From: Hysterangium stoloniferum | Lineage: Eukaryota > Basidiomycota > Agaricomycetes > Hysterangiales > Hysterangiaceae | DNA length: 64,000 nucleotides | Direction: 5' to 3' | Assembly: GCA_015178975.1 (NCBI GenBank) | Contig: WHVD01000188.1 | Location: 1 to 64,000 of the forward strand | Part shown: positions 23,375-36,208 of the stretch, piece after piece | How positions within the stretch are numbered: position 1 is the first letter of the stretch | Layout: each line of letters opens with the position of its first letter | Program-made: the position numbers and the translations under genes | The notes under the pieces: model-generated | Seen by the model: the letters and a program-made list of their open reading frames with translations, nothing else | The model's database searches: none | What the model was told of the DNA's origin: nothing

Positions 23375-25504
23375 TTACTTCGCCCCCGTTCCATACGCCT
23401 CCCACCCCTCTCCTTCGAGCTTCTTAATCTTTCCCTCTACCTCCTCTCTCATTGATTGCATATACGCTTCAACCCTATCCCCGATTTCTGGAATCCCTGT
23501 CCCGAGTATTCGAGCGGCAAGAAGGCCGCCGTTTTGCGCATTATTAATTGCGACTGTTGCGACTGGTATGCCGCGCTGTGATGAGAAGTCGTCGACGTAA
23601 CATATATTTGATAGATAGTGTAGTAGATAGCAGATAATAATCGAACAGCGTGAGTGTGGTTCGATTTAGGAAGAAAAAGGTAGGAGAATTAACGTACCGG
23701 CATTTGCACGATGCTGTGTAACGAATCGACCCCGTCCAAAATGCTCCCTTTGACTGGTACACCAATGACAGGTAACGATGTCAGGGCAGCTACCATCCCT
23801 GGTAAATGGGCTGCGCCACCCGCTCCTGCGATGATAACTCTAACGCCTGTTAAGGTGTCATAAAAAAATTAATAATCGAATCCCCAAGATAATAAAACAA
23901 CAGCGTAAATATGCGACCAACCTCTACCCCTTGCGCCCTTTGCAAATTCCACCATTCTCTCTGGCGTCCTATGCGCACTAACAATCGTGACTTCTGATGG
24001 GACTCGCAACTTGCGCAACACCTCCGCTGCGGCTTTCATAACTGGTAAATCCGAATCTGACCCCATGATGATGCTGACGAGCGGGAAAGGGTGCGGGTGG
24101 GAAGATGATGGGGGCATGGGTGTGTAGAGTGTTATATCGGAAGGAGTTTCTGAGTATGACTCTGATGTTGAACTTGAACACGAAAGGGCCTCAAGCAGTG
24201 GCCTCAACCTATCCCTCGTCTCCGCCTCACACAGTCCCACAATTGTCACATGGCCCATCTTTCTCCCCTTCCTGGTCCCTTTTTTCCCATACAAGTGGAC
24301 CGTCGCCCCAGGGACCTCTAAAGCATTTCTAGCAACCTTATTCACCGACGCGGGGTTTGTGCTGTCACCGATAAGATTAAGCATCACTGCGGAGGGGACT
24401 ATGAGGGATGTGCTGCCAAGGGGCAGGCCGAGAATGGCGCGAAGGTGGTTTTCATATTGGGAGGTGGTACATGCTTCGATGGTATAGTGTCCACTGTTGT
24501 GAGGGCGGGGGGCGATTTCGTTAATCGATATTGTGCCTGTTGTTTTGGAGGAGGAAAAGTGGGGTGGGGTATAAACGAGATATTGACAAAAAAAGTGATT
24601 ATATGTTATTATTAATGATATTGATGGTAATAATTTACGTACCATTTTCCATAATAAACATCTCGACACCAAATACACCTGCACCATCAAATGTCCGGAC
24701 AGCTTCCTTGGCGATGGCTCTTGCCTTCGCATCTACGCACTCACCGCCCTGCATCCTGAACGGTGCAAATACCAAGTGGCAGATATTCTCCTTATGCACT
24801 GTTTCTACAAGAGGATACGCCATCACTTCACCTTCCTTTGTTCTTACGACCATAACGGCCGCCTCCTTGACGAAAGGGACCCAACGCTCAGCATACAATG
24901 GACTCTCCTTTAGCGCATGCAACGCCTCCCGAATTGCTGCGTCATTTCCCTCCCTCAACACAAAATTTCCCCGGCCGTCATATGCACCTGTACGGCTCTT
25001 CAGCATCAATGGCAGGCCTAATTTCTCCACCGCGTGGTTTACGCCGTCTAGGGTCGAATCAACAGGCAGAAATTCAGCAAGAGGCAGTCCATGCTTCAAG
25101 AGATGTTCTTTTTGGACATACTTGTCCTGGATAATGCGCAATGTGCTTGGGGAAGGATGCACCTCCACTCCCGTTTGTTTTTGTATCTCCTCTAAGACAT
25201 CGACGTTAACATGCTCGATTTCAACGGTGATTATGTTGACTTGTGCAGCTAGCTCGCGTATTGCATCGGCAGATGTGAATGCGCCGTCGATGTGTGTGAG
25301 GGGTGCGATTGATGCCGGAGATATTATCTGCTTGGCGGGGCTGTCGTCTCCGATGTCGACATAGGAGATTGGGATGTTGAGGAGAGATGCGGAGGCAGCG
25401 AGCATTCGGCCGAGCTGACCACCACCTTTAACGGTATTTATTGCACAAAATTATTACATCACTATTGTTTACTTACCTAGAACACCGATTTTCTTCTCAT
25501 TCAT
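23375..25504 (-). CDS. ADE2: Phosphoribosylaminoimidazole carboxylase (fused PurK-PurE)
   Basis: This enzyme makes CAIR from AIR in purine synthesis in the cytosol. Five exons on the minus strand: 25504-25477, 25425-24643, 24536-23922, 23846-23698 and 23575-23375. They keep phase and give 591 residues, close to the usual 550-590. All four introns are GT..AG (51-122 bases). The start [17 protein letters not shown] carries the PurK nucleotide-binding motif. The ATP-grasp loop [12 protein letters not shown] is at about residues 152-163. After a Ser/Pro-rich linker (about 390-422) the PurE half begins with [13 protein letters not shown] (about 426) and SAHRTP, then [12 protein letters not shown] and GVPVKGS. 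No damage is seen. It is divergent from RSA3, with 109 bases between start codons. Loss in yeasts gives red adenine auxotrophs. Confidence 0.95.
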
Positions 25505-25613
25505 CGTGTAGTAGCTCAATGAGCGGCAAGCAAATCGTATGGCAAAAGTGCACGTGACGTGACAGAAATTCTGAAGTCACGCGTTTTTGAGGTCACGTAA
25601 GTAATCCTCGAAG
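25505..25613. promoter_or_regulatory. Divergent ADE2/RSA3 promoter with CACGTGAC
   Basis: Only 109 bases separate the two start codons. The segment holds CACGTGACGTGAC (25551-25563) and two more GTCACG copies (about 25576 and 25592), the second reading GTCACGTAAG. CACGTG is the classic E-box core bound by bHLH factors such as Cbf1 or Pho4 in yeast. Whether it controls both genes is inference. No TATA box is obvious. Confidence 0.65.
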
Positions 25614-26283
25614 ATGCCTCCTAGGAAAAGAGTTAGGAAGCGGAAACGGCGGAATGTTTCATCCTCAGAATCAGACTCTGATTCCTCGTCCTCGTCGTCT
25701 TCTGAGGATGAGCAGAAGAAAGTGCAAGTTAAAGGACAGCCAGTTATCCCTGCAAAGTTGAAGGACACAAGTTCAGACTCGGATCCAGATTCAGATTCAG
25801 ATTCAAGCACCTCCTCCAACTCTTCCTCTCCCTCAAATAGAACTAAACAGGCCAGTTCAAATCCGGGATTAACCTCGAAACCCTCCAAAGCCCCAATCCG
25901 CCGTCCTCCTCCTCAGCCTCCATCCCGCTCACCAACGCCCCCTTCTACAGCAATCCCTTCCCTGCTTCCACCCAGCGCAGCTAATGTCCCAAGTGAAAAT
26001 GAAAAAGCGCTTAAAGAGAAATTCAGAACATTCTGGATGAGTTCGGTAGCGGATGCATTTAAGGATGATTTGGAAGAGATCCGAAAAGTGGGTTGTATTG
26101 TGTGGTTGTTTGTCTCATGTGGATTTACTCTTATCCTCTTTCCGCTAGGAATCAAATATGACTACATCTCGACTATCACTCCTCATTGATTCGTTGGCTT
26201 CCGGCGCTGATGTCTTCTCTTCCACAATGCCAAGTGGGGAGACGGCCGTGAATGAGATGGAGGTTGTATTGGGTTCGACTTGA
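25614..26283 (+). CDS. RSA3: Ribosome assembly protein 3 (Rsa3-like)
   Basis: Two exons, 25614-26087 and 26149-26283, joined across a 61-base intron (GTGGGT..GCTAG), give 202 residues. The N-terminus is basic (PPRKRVRKRKRR), a likely nuclear/nucleolar signal. Long acidic Ser/Asp/Glu tracts follow (residues about 18-35 and 53-75), then a Pro-rich linker. The C-terminal part FRTFWMSSVADAFKDDLEEI, then RLSLLIDSLASGADVF after the intron, fits the Rsa3 domain, which acts in early 60S subunit assembly in the nucleolus. The domain is at the end, as expected. The start is the first ATG and lies 109 bases from ADE2. Confidence 0.8.
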
Positions 26284-26646
26284 TGGAATAATGGTTTACT
26301 ATGTTAATTGTCATCGACCTCGAGGTTACGCGAACCTACTCAATGACACCGACATTGGATCCACATGATATACTACTCAAGTGTTATGAAGTTTTCCGTA
26401 CACTTTAGGACTCGTCTCCTCGCTTTTACCTCTTAAAACTGCGTACTTAAAGTAGGAAAATACAAAGGGAAGGATAAATGAGTAGTGTTCTCAAATTTTA
26501 TGTGCTCGTTCATCATTATTTAGCGCGTGTAGTTGTATGGGTCTGTGAAACAACGAGTTGAGTGGAGATGGTATAAAGCCGACTGTATATAGCAGTATTA
26601 GAGCTCTAGGGTCACTATCACAAGGTGTGATGATTGCCTTCTGAGA
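26284..26646. other. RSA3 downstream region
   Basis: Non-coding. The 3' flank of RSA3 runs into AT-rich sequence with no recognisable gene up to the start of repeat R1. Confidence 0.4.
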
Positions 26647-29250
26647 CAATCATGTAGGTATGACCTCTTCTTCTCTGTTAGGCAGAAAGAATCCTGGGAA
26701 CTATCTAGAAGTGGAGGCACAATGATCGCATTTAACAACATAGCCCTCGGCAGGGATAAATGTCGCATCATGTTGCAAAGTTAATGGATATTCGTTACTA
26801 TAATATTGCATTTGTTGCATTTATTAGCTTGTTTGAGACCTATAGGGGCGTTATTGAATGCCCCCTTGACCATGGCAATTCATTAACAGGCATCTCAAAA
26901 ATGATCCTAAATATTTCAAGATTTCCTATCGTCAAGCCATGGAATCTGATTCAGGCTGGCGAGTCGTGAATATTGATCAGGATCAGCAAATATTAATTTT
27001 ATTTATTGAAGATCAAGGAACAAAAGAGAGAATAAAGGGTTAACCCGCAAGGAACTACTTGGTGGCTCCATAAGTGGATTATATACTCAGAACAAGAGCA
27101 GTAATGAATGTGGCCAATATGATTGCTTTCCAAAGACGAGTATAACTTGTTGTTGTTGGAAACTCGATCGTAAAAGCTCTCATAAACGTCTATAGGATTC
27201 CCACATAGATCTTGCTTGCCAATTTTTTGACTGAAGAACTGTGGATCAGTGTTAATGTGAAGAATGGTTTATATGTATGTACAAAACCTAGTCCAATTCG
27301 AGTGCGTGACTGCTCTAGAGGTTGATTCTTTTTAACGATAGATGAGCCAGAATGGGGGTAGAGGGAAAAAACATCGATAAATTCTTGCAATTATATAGGT
27401 CAAAAATGTCTCAGTGGCACTCCTAGATTGATCGACGACATTCAAAACAGCCGGGTTCGCCTATTAGAATAAAATATAGAAACTCCGAATGAACTATAAG
27501 AGCAGTATATAAATTTCGTTTGTGATATCTTGTAGTAAGATTAGGCAAATGAATAAGTAGATACATGAACACTGGGCTACTTATATATGTCTGCTAAACA
27601 ATAGGATATTAAATGGGGCAACAAAAGGGATGGAACAAAGGGAATAAAAAGACAAAAACAAAGGGATATGTGTTACAAGTTTATGTAATGCTCGTATTCC
27701 AACATGGCCACCTGTCAAAGAGGTCATCGAGTATGCATCACAACAAGGGGCAGGCATTGGGGAAATGTATGGGTGAGAATGTTTGCAACATACTTGAAAA
27801 CACAAAGCAGACGGGATGATGAATTCCACTCAAATATGATAAGCACCCAATTGTTGGCAGTTAGGAAACAGTTGGACAGGAAAGTTGGAGGCAGGAAAAT
27901 TGTGAGACTTGGTTGTGCAGGGGGACACATGAAAGACAATTGAGAAGGTCTCGGTGGATTAAGTCCTGGAACGGAATTCTACACATACAAGTCTTCTCAG
28001 TGGAGAGCTCCAACCAATAACTTGTTTGGGTGACTGGTTCATAGATACTAGAAAGGAAATTCATCCTTAGCGGAGAGGTAATAAAGCAGTTATGATATAT
28101 GTTGATGTTTTGCCAGTTCTCAATAGCACAAACACTAGTGAAGCATAAGGTGTGCCACAGATGTTGTACTTTCCTGTCTCCCATTTCAAAATAGCAGTGA
28201 GAGCAGTACATTTGCAATGACTGTTGAAACAGTTGAATAACACTTTGCAGAACACCCCTGTGAGTGTGATTGGAAAGTAAACATTAAGGAGACTTTCCCA
28301 CACCCCACAGTGGACTATACTACTAGGTGCTTATCTAAGCACCTATACAGGAGGTACCGACCTAAGGTAACTCAATACTGCACCTACAGTGCTGGGAAAA
28401 ATACTACAAATATCAGAAAAATATAAAGATCATAATAGACTATGTTAGAGCTGTAGTATCATACTCTAACAATGGCCACCCTATACAATCTTCATTTTAG
28501 CTTTGTGTTCTCAGCAATGGAGTTTTCCTACCTACTACCCCACAGGCTGAGCCTGTGAATAGCACAACAGGAACAACACCATAGACGAGCACTTCCCTTG
28601 TGGATCTAACCCCAAAGGGTGAGAAAAATGAAAATGTTGGGTGAGATGTATATACATTATTTTAATGGACCTCTAATCTCTAATGGAGGACGATGGATTC
28701 ACGGCACATGTCGTTGCGTCACAGAAGGCGGTTGTTTCAAACGTGTTAAGTTATCCGATTACAACTACGACGTAAACCAGAAACCCCCACCTGCAAGAAC
28801 TGCAAGTAGTGGTTTGGGTACAACTCTTGACTTCAACAAGTCAATCCTTTATTAGATTTGCTCTGAGGACTTCGTACAATCAATAGTCAAAGTCCCATTG
28901 TTCATTAACACTCATCGAAAATCAATATACTACTGAGACATTCGGGACGAGATGGCAGCGGGGAGCATGATGGTAGGCTAACTGGGGAGATCTTAGGCCA
29001 CCCATGCCTAAATTGGAGAATTTGGGCCATCAAAAGCCTCATTTTCGTCACAAATGTTACAAACGACAGCGTGTGTTCAGCTATTTTAGGGAAAATAAAT
29101 ATTCCTTACTTTCTGTAACGAACCTTTACCTGAAATTTTGGCCACGCCTCGCAGTTGGATATCGCTCTCGTTGTGCAATATCAAAAACGACTCCTCCAAC
29201 CATAATTGTTTCAATGTATTTACCAAGTGGCCCTGCAGGGTGGTACATAG
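26647..29250 (+). repeat. Interspersed repeat R1, copy A (~2.6 kb)
   Basis: This copy is the reverse complement of 45826-48420. Shared landmarks at one end are ATCATGTA(G/A)GTATGA and the GCAGAAAGAATCCT block. Shared landmarks at the other end are ACGACAGCGTGTGTTC, GGAACTTT-side blocks and CAAGTGGCCCTGCAGG. Copies differ by point changes and indels. A frame with EMYVHYFNGPLMEDD is preserved in the other two copies, but no domain that I recognise (transposase, RT, helicase) is visible. No terminal inverted repeat was found. It is probably a mobile element of unknown class. Confidence 0.7.
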
Positions 29251-30888
29251 TCTGCGCCTTACGTTGCTCCTTTGTTTGCATAATGTTTTCCTGCAAGCGG
29301 CGTGCTTATTCCCTGGGTATAGAGGTTGTTAATATAACCTGTATGTTTGATCACGGCAGTACTCCCATAAATTGGGAGAATGGGAAAATAAATTGGCCAC
29401 AGTCCCAGCGGTTACTTGAACGTAGTCGAGGTGTTATGTTTTGGTGGCGCTGTCCTTGGACTGTATAAATTTCCGCTTGTCTGAGTAAGTGACAGTTCAC
29501 TCGCTGTAAACCGATGAGTACTACAATAAACGACTCATCCTTATATACCCCGGTAACCGCTTACTAATATCCACTGTATGGTTCAATTTCCTCGCAGCTC
29601 GCATACCGAATTCCCAAAGTTCAACACGAGGTAGTGGCCGACGAGGATTGAAGAGCTTCGTTCCCGGCATCTTGACTATCGGTATCAGTCACGGCTAACG
29701 TGTAAATCTGACTACTGTACCATTGTGATTAGAGTGTATACTGCTGATGGTCCCTGCAGAGAACGTCGCGAAGGCTACATGAGGATCTGGCAAATGCCGA
29801 TGTCTTCCTCCAACACCATGAATTTCAGCAGTCACCGCATCGAATATAAGAGATTAGATCACTTCAGTCAATGTGTACTGTTATCAATATATATATCTAT
29901 AACGGACTTTGTGCGGAGTACTCAATTTTGACAAACAAAAACAAAAAGAGTTCGAATTGAAGTTCTTTACAAGAAAATCTTGTGTAAATAAAGAGTCCAG
30001 CTTATGAGCTCGATATTGATGTACCTTCCGAATAACGGTTTCAATTTAAAGAAATTATTATGGCGCACAGCCCACTAGTGTTGCTGACATAGGTAGGTCA
30101 GATTAAGCGTCACGATGACACAAGAAATGGGTTGATTACACATGAAGGCTTTGACAAGACAAAACTCAATGTCTGAAGGCTTACAGGGCGTGGGGTAAGT
30201 TATAGACCCGCGCTGTTTGCCTCGAGGGATGTTGTGCCATAGTGACGCCCTTTGTCAATCCACCAGGTGCCTAGCACGATTGGGATGAACTTTCCGAACA
30301 AAAACTGCTAGCGACATTATCTCAAATTCAAGTGTTTTTCCAACCATTCACATGCTACGCCCACGGACTTTGATCGATGCCTGTTCGGGAAGAATGTAAC
30401 ATTGCCGATCAATGGTCTGCGTGCTACCAGTGCAATACTAGTGCAACAACCAATACTACTGGATTCTCGGCACAAATTCAAACGCAAACTGAGGCTTCCG
30501 TTCCGCTCCAATATTAAACGATCAGTGGAGGCCAATAGATGTCATGAACTCACGTGTTCAACTGACAGGCATCCCCCGTACATTACTCTGCACGGAAACA
30601 CGACCTGAATATTGAATGACATGGACTATTTGGGATTGAATGTCACGGCAGTCAATACATCCTATTTCCCGGGGGCCAAGTTGAGTGGTATCATTAGAGG
30701 TTACCCCGCCACACAACCACCTCGACAAACTAACCTCCCAGAGACCGATTGTGATCACATAGATGGCTTCATCATCAAACAAAACGTTATCAGAGTTGAC
30801 TGTGCAAGATTTAAGGTGATTGTTGGCAGTTGTCATTGTTTCTCGATCTCCTGATCATGGCTGTAGTGACTTGCAATACAACAGAAAC
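29251..30888. other. Spacer with a possible small LTR or promoter, no supported gene
   Basis: The region 29430-29540 holds GTATAAATTT and CAATAAACG, resembling the TATA and polyadenylation signals of a short LTR, but ends cannot be fixed. ORFs near 30402-30850 exist on both strands and neither is clearly coding. They could hold an upstream exon of the next gene. Confidence 0.35.
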
Positions 30889-31587
30889 ATGGATTATCCA
30901 TCCATTCCGTACGATAGTAACGCATATGAGATTCCTAATCCTCCTAGTGCGACTGTTGAGGATGTCTCGTCGAGAGAGTGTTTTGAATACACAGGGTAGA
31001 GTCTGACCTCTTTTCTTGTATATTGATGGATTCATCTGTATCACCAGCACTACTAGCTCCACGCCATCATTTATGATCCCAAATGAACATGGGATGGCAA
31101 TGCCCTTATCTTCTCAAACCTGGCTCATAACCTCGAGATCCTCCACGGTGGCCGACGATCCTCTTTCGCTGGAAGCGGAACGATACGAACCGAGGAGACC
31201 AGCCTCCGGCCTATCAGCAGGCTTGGGATCAAATGGATTGCTATTCTCTCATAGCAGTTGGTGAGGCTGTGTCCCTTTAGGGATATTATACGTTCTTATT
31301 AAAATATACAGGCATAGCCAACCCGACGTAAACGTTGAGCGGCCATACGATGGACAATGGCTGAGTAGGAGAGAAGAACTTTCCTTTCAGGCATCGATTT
31401 CACCAGATGCTAGGGTTGTAAGTGGTATATTTTTCCCTCGATCAAGTAAAGCCAAGGCTAATATGCAACTCATCCATAACAGTTACGCACCCGCCAGCCC
31501 GAAAAATAAAATGCATTATCAAGATCGGGACACGGAGTATGTATGAGGAGACGTCTGTGTCCCAAACCATGAACACTGGTTTCACGG

Positions 31588-31885
31588 TGTTGGAATGTAT
31601 ACATCATGAACACTCGGGTATAGACACCCGACACCACCACCATATCGTTGATGGTGCCTGGTGATGGTTGGACCTGCAGCGTATATAAGCTAGTTGACCA
31701 TTGTAGTGTCACCTCAGTCCGTTATACATATACATGACTGAGGTGAGTCAAGATCCTAAGCTAATCACTGATATTGTAACTAATAGTTGCTTTATTAGCT
31801 ATATTACTATTGGGTACAAAATATATGAGTCCGTTATATATATACGTGACTGAGCTATATTACTATTAGGTCTTGCTTTTCAACA
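31588..31885 (+). repeat. Copia LTR, left
   Basis: Contains TATATAAGC (about 31681) and two copies of an inverted motif: CCTCAGTC...GACTGAGG (31707-31744) and GAGTC...GACTGAGC (about 31828-31857). The same motif occurs near 1463. Confidence 0.88.
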
Positions 31886-33602
31886 GGTTATGGGCCCCGG
31901 TCGTGCCAGATAACACAAATGATGAAACACCGTCCAATCGTGTTTTCAAGCCACAAGACCCTTTCATACATTCTCATACCTAATTGAAACAAACTTTCTG
32001 CACAGGCTGCAAATTCATCTTCAAAATGCTCTTCACCCCACATTCCCTTTAGGGGACGCAAAGTTCTGACACATGGTGTCAATCACCCATTCCTACCATG
32101 TCGCCACGACAATTATCATTTGAACATACGTCCATCACATCTACCACAATTCTATTCGAATATTAAACGGAACAAAATTTTACATTATCCTCTTCCAACG
32201 TCATCTCTTTGTACCCCACCAGCTTTTTTGAGATAGCAGTCTTGCTGAATCTATACCTCTCGATTGTCGCTACACTTACTCGACTACCTTGAGGATATCT
32301 CATGCATGATGACTCAACTCAAGGACTGGATGACCAATATGGCAACATCTTTGAATTAATTACATAAACTAGGATATATTTCATCCACAAGACTTTAAAC
32401 CCATTCTACAATCAACAACTTATATAATGTAACTTGTCACCATTAATTCGACAGGCAGCTAGGAGCTTTTCTTTGTGACAAACTGATCATATCTTGTCTC
32501 ACGTTACCCCAATTTATTTGGTTGCGTGTTTCCTTTTTAGGTCTCCGGCGGGGAACTACGTAACAGGAGGAGTAGAGCAGTGAGGAGGAGCATTGAGAGT
32601 TAAGACACTGCAAAATGGGAAGGAGAGCAGTGAGGAGGTGCATTGAGAAGAGAACACCGCACCACAATTGCGAAAGTGGCCCTCTTTGTTTAGGTTCACC
32701 ATGTAATGGTGTCTGTCCATTGTTCACCACACTTGTTGCGTGCGCATCATATCCAGCATCCTTCAACACCTCTTTCAACTCACTTTGGTGCATAAGCGCA
32801 TCCACCCCATTGTCTTATTGCCACCACATCTATTGCGTCTGCGCTCAACATTCTTGACACTGTCCCATTATTCCAAATTCTGCCCACGTATACTCATCAT
32901 TTCATCTATCGCCTCTGTGCAAATTTTTTAGTGTACTATTTGCACACATACAATACCACTTGTCGCCATTAATTTGCAAAGACCCAACCTATTCGATTTC
33001 GTGGCCGTCTAGGCTTACTTTAGGACACAATGTGACAGGAGGAGTAGAGTGGTGAGGAGGAGCATTGGGAATTGACACACCACACAAATGAAAGGAGGTG
33101 GCCCACGTATTTACATTCAGTGGACTTTCCACATTCATGTCTACCATCCTTTCAACATCTCTTTCCCCCTCTCTGACACAGAAGCCGAGGCACCAGGTTG
33201 TACACACCAATTTCCATAGGGTACGTCAGTATGGCATCTGAGCGAAGCAGCGGGGTGCTCCTCGTCCTTTCAATTAACAATGGAAAGCGCAAGTGGGATT
33301 CCCAAGGTTCAGTGGACCTACAGTTTATTTCATCCCCAGTCAAAAGGAGATCATTCTAGCTCCCTTGAAGTAATGCTGTCCCACTTGCTGCATACTGTTA
33401 CACTCATCCAAAGATGAGAACTACAGCAACTTGTTGAGAAATCTATCTTCCTCACATTGTTATATTTTATTTTATTTTCCTGACTCATGACGGACCCAGA
33501 CACAGAAGCCAGCGGCCGCCTTATCATGACATCTACACTCCCTGTTCCACTTCTCCAGACATCATTGACATATATTGAGACCAAGCTGGACAAGAACATT
33601 GT

Positions 33603-33870
33603 CTGTCATATGTACCCCATGGTACATTTTATCGCCTCTGAGTGAACTGTCACATGTGCCCCATGGTGCATTTTATTGCCTCCGAGCGAACTGTCATATG
33701 TACCCCATGGTACATTTTATCACCGAGAGAACTGTCACATGTGCCCCATGGTGCATTCTATCACCTCTGAGTGAACTATCATATGTACCCCATAGTACAT
33801 TTTATCGCCTCTGAGCGACCCATCATCATTGTCCCATGGCACAATCTATTGCTTCTGAGCAAACTGTTCC
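33603..33870 (+). repeat. 44-base minisatellite, about six copies
   Basis: The unit reads GTCA(T/C)ATGT(A/G)CCCCATGG, then T(A/G)CATTTTAT(C/T)GCCTC(T/C)GAG(T/C)GAACT, with one shorter copy of about 41 bases. Copies alternate between ATATGTACC and ACATGTGCC versions, which suggests that a pair of units was duplicated together. The core TCGCCTCTGAGCG is shared with 12395-12580. Confidence 0.8.
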
Positions 33871-33925
33871 GCCATCATTTCTCTGTCAGCTATGTCTTTT
33901 TTTTGGGATCACCTCTTTCCAATGT

Positions 33926-34494
33926 TGTTAAGTGCCATGTCGGGAACTTATCCCGGAACTATCGGAAAGTCACCGGGAAGTCGGAAACTCGTGGATAGGG
34001 TCAGGACGTCAGCTTCAGCTTATGTGCTGCGCCTCTACGCAAACGCTCAATGTCCTTAATTTCGGAAGTAAAACTTACAACAGAAGATATGGATATTCAG
34101 AGTTCCGAAGAGTTCCGAATATCGAGCATACAGAAAGATGGGAGGAGGAATAAGAAACTAAGTCGATATCAGATCTAAGGTAAAGTACAAATTCGCAGAA
34201 ACTAATATAAGTCTACTCGTTATTGTACATACTACAAACTAAGACCATAATAAGACGGAAACGGAAGTGTTCTTAAAACGGAAATACAATAAGACATATC
34301 AGGGAGACAATATTCCGAAATGGGAATACAACAAACAAACAAGTGAATACTTGTCAACGGACAAATTACCACATGCGGAACAAGGGAAGAATGCGGATGA
34401 TATGGTAACTGTGATGTTCCGTAGTCGGGGATTGGAAGTTGGAAGTCAGAGATCGGAAGTTGGATATTGAAACATCTGGGAACGGGTCGTAACA
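33926..34494 (-). repeat. 3' LTR of the nested chromovirus
   Basis: 569 bases, starts TGTTAAGTG and ends CGTAACA. It pairs with 40768-41332 (565 bases). About 26 substitutions and one 4-base indel separate them; nearly all are C/T or G/A, many at CG/TG/CA positions. Confidence 0.92.
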
Positions 34495-34680
34495 GTACCC
34501 CTCTGTTAGGCCGAAATCCCATAGAGGCGATTAGGTACTGAGTGATTGAAGCGATGGCTGATTATTATGTGTCATGAAATTTACGCAATTCTGGAGGTGA
34601 GAGTTTCGGCTGATGTGCTGAGTATAAAAACCTTCAAATATTCGAATTAACGTTTTTGTTTCTTTATCCACAACTTGTAT

Positions 34681-35788
34681 GTTGATTCGTCGGCCGTTAT
34701 TCATCACTACCCCGGAAGACTCAGATACCGAAATTGCCGTTCTACAAAAGATGTTGAAGGTCGCAGAACTTCAACAAAAACGACAAAGGATGGAGGAGTT
34801 GAAGCGATGACAAGAGGAGGAGGAGAAGGCATTGATGCAGGAGTTGAAAGATGCGGAAAAACAGGAGTTGGAGCGGGTGAAGACAGAGGCGGAGGCTCAG
34901 AAAAGGAAGGATGAGTTGGAAAGGTTACAGCGGGAAGCAGAGGTGGCAAAAAAACTCAAGGAGGTAAGGGAAGGAAAGGTAAGTTCCGTCCATAGATTCC
35001 ATGATTTCAACCGATAACTATTGGGTCCAGCGAAAAGCCATGGAGGTGGAGGTAGAGGGAGAAGCTGGACCTTCGAGTCCTAAAGTAAGTACATCTACAA
35101 AAGACCGGTAATTGGTTAACTTCCGAAACAGAAGCCAAAAGTCAAGGCTCCGGAACGGATGGAAGTGGTCCATGAAAATCCGTGTTATCGATGTTCCATA
35201 CGGAGTATGATGTGTTGGAAACAGAAGGTAAAATGGGGTGGAACTTGCTATCCCTGCACGGTCCTCAAACTTCCGTGCACTCTTGCTGCGAAAAGGGTTC
35301 CGAAAGGTGAGAAGGCTCAGAAGGCTAACGACGTGGAAGGTTCGGGAACAGCTAGGGCTGCAGAGACTGAGGTGCCGAAATCGGACAGTACGGGCATTGA
35401 GCTCCTCAAGGACACCGTCAACGCATTGGTTTTTATCGGGACGGAAGTCATGAAAATGCGGGACACAATGAATCGCCATAATGATATCCAGGAGAAAGGT
35501 TTCCGTTCGTTGATCCGGAACTTCTGGAGGCAAAATGAATTCCTGGAGAAGATAATGGTTAGCATCAGTGTGATTGCAGTATCCGAGAGATTTTCCGATA
35601 AGGCACGGGAAAAGCCTAATGATTTGTTGGTGGAATGTGTCGAACAGAGGTGGGAGTCAGGGAAAGGGCCGGAAGAATCGGAGAGTGAGGATGAAGAGGT
35701 GCAGGATATGGTGGAAAGTGCGGAAATTGCTGATGAGACGGAAGTCGGGATGGAAAGTGGATTTGGGGTATCGGAGACTTTAAGATAG
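34681..35788 (+). mobile_element. Antisense accessory ORF of the chromovirus with Zn2Cys6 spacing
   Basis: This region lies between the chromodomain and the 3' LTR and reads opposite to gag-pol. The longest frame, 35159-35788 (209 residues), opens with C-x2-C-x6-C-x10-C-x2-C-x6-C (residues 9-40), exactly the spacing of fungal Zn(II)2Cys6 clusters. Its C-terminal half is acidic. The sequence before it (34681-35150) has a strong charged coiled-coil pattern (EAEAQKRKDELERLQREAE). Two stretches there look like short GT..AG introns (about 34979-35031 and 35084-35131). The region shows at most a break or two. Whether it is expressed is unknown. Confidence 0.6.
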
Positions 35789-35890
35789 TCCTAATAATAT
35801 TTTTTTTTTGACTTGCAAAACCTAAAAACGAGTGTGATATCGGAAGTGTCGGGAGTGTCGGAAACTGAACAGAAAGAAAACAGAAAAGGA

Positions 35891-36181
35891 TTAAAGTGAT
35901 GATAAAGGTCCGGGTTTGTTTGGATAAGCTGTGTGGAAGTCAGTAACAATTTCCATAGCGTGTCCAAGTTCTGTGGCCAATATCCATGAAGTTTCCTCGT
36001 CGGTACCTTCATAGCCTGCCCATTTGACTAAATAGAGCAATTTATAAGTACGTCGGCGATTGTCGATTTTAGAATCCAAAATTTCGGAAACTTCAAATTC
36101 AGGTTCTCCGTCAATAATGACCGGAGGGGACGGAGGTTGAATATGTTCCGGGATTTTGTTAGGAACACAGGGTTCTAACAT
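35891..36181 (-). mobile_element. Chromodomain end of the chromovirus pol
   Basis: The frame contains EFEVSEILDSKIDNRRRTY, LYLVKWAGY and ETSW, the aromatic cage and strand pattern of a chromodomain. In chromoviruses this domain follows integrase and directs insertion to marked chromatin. Confidence 0.85.
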
Positions 36182-36208
36182 GGAAATGTGGAAAACGGGG
36201 TGAACTGC

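Noticed and set aside
24531-25364. 277-residue plus-strand frame opposite ADE2
   Set aside because: It is the antisense shadow of ADE2 exon 2 and has no independent support.
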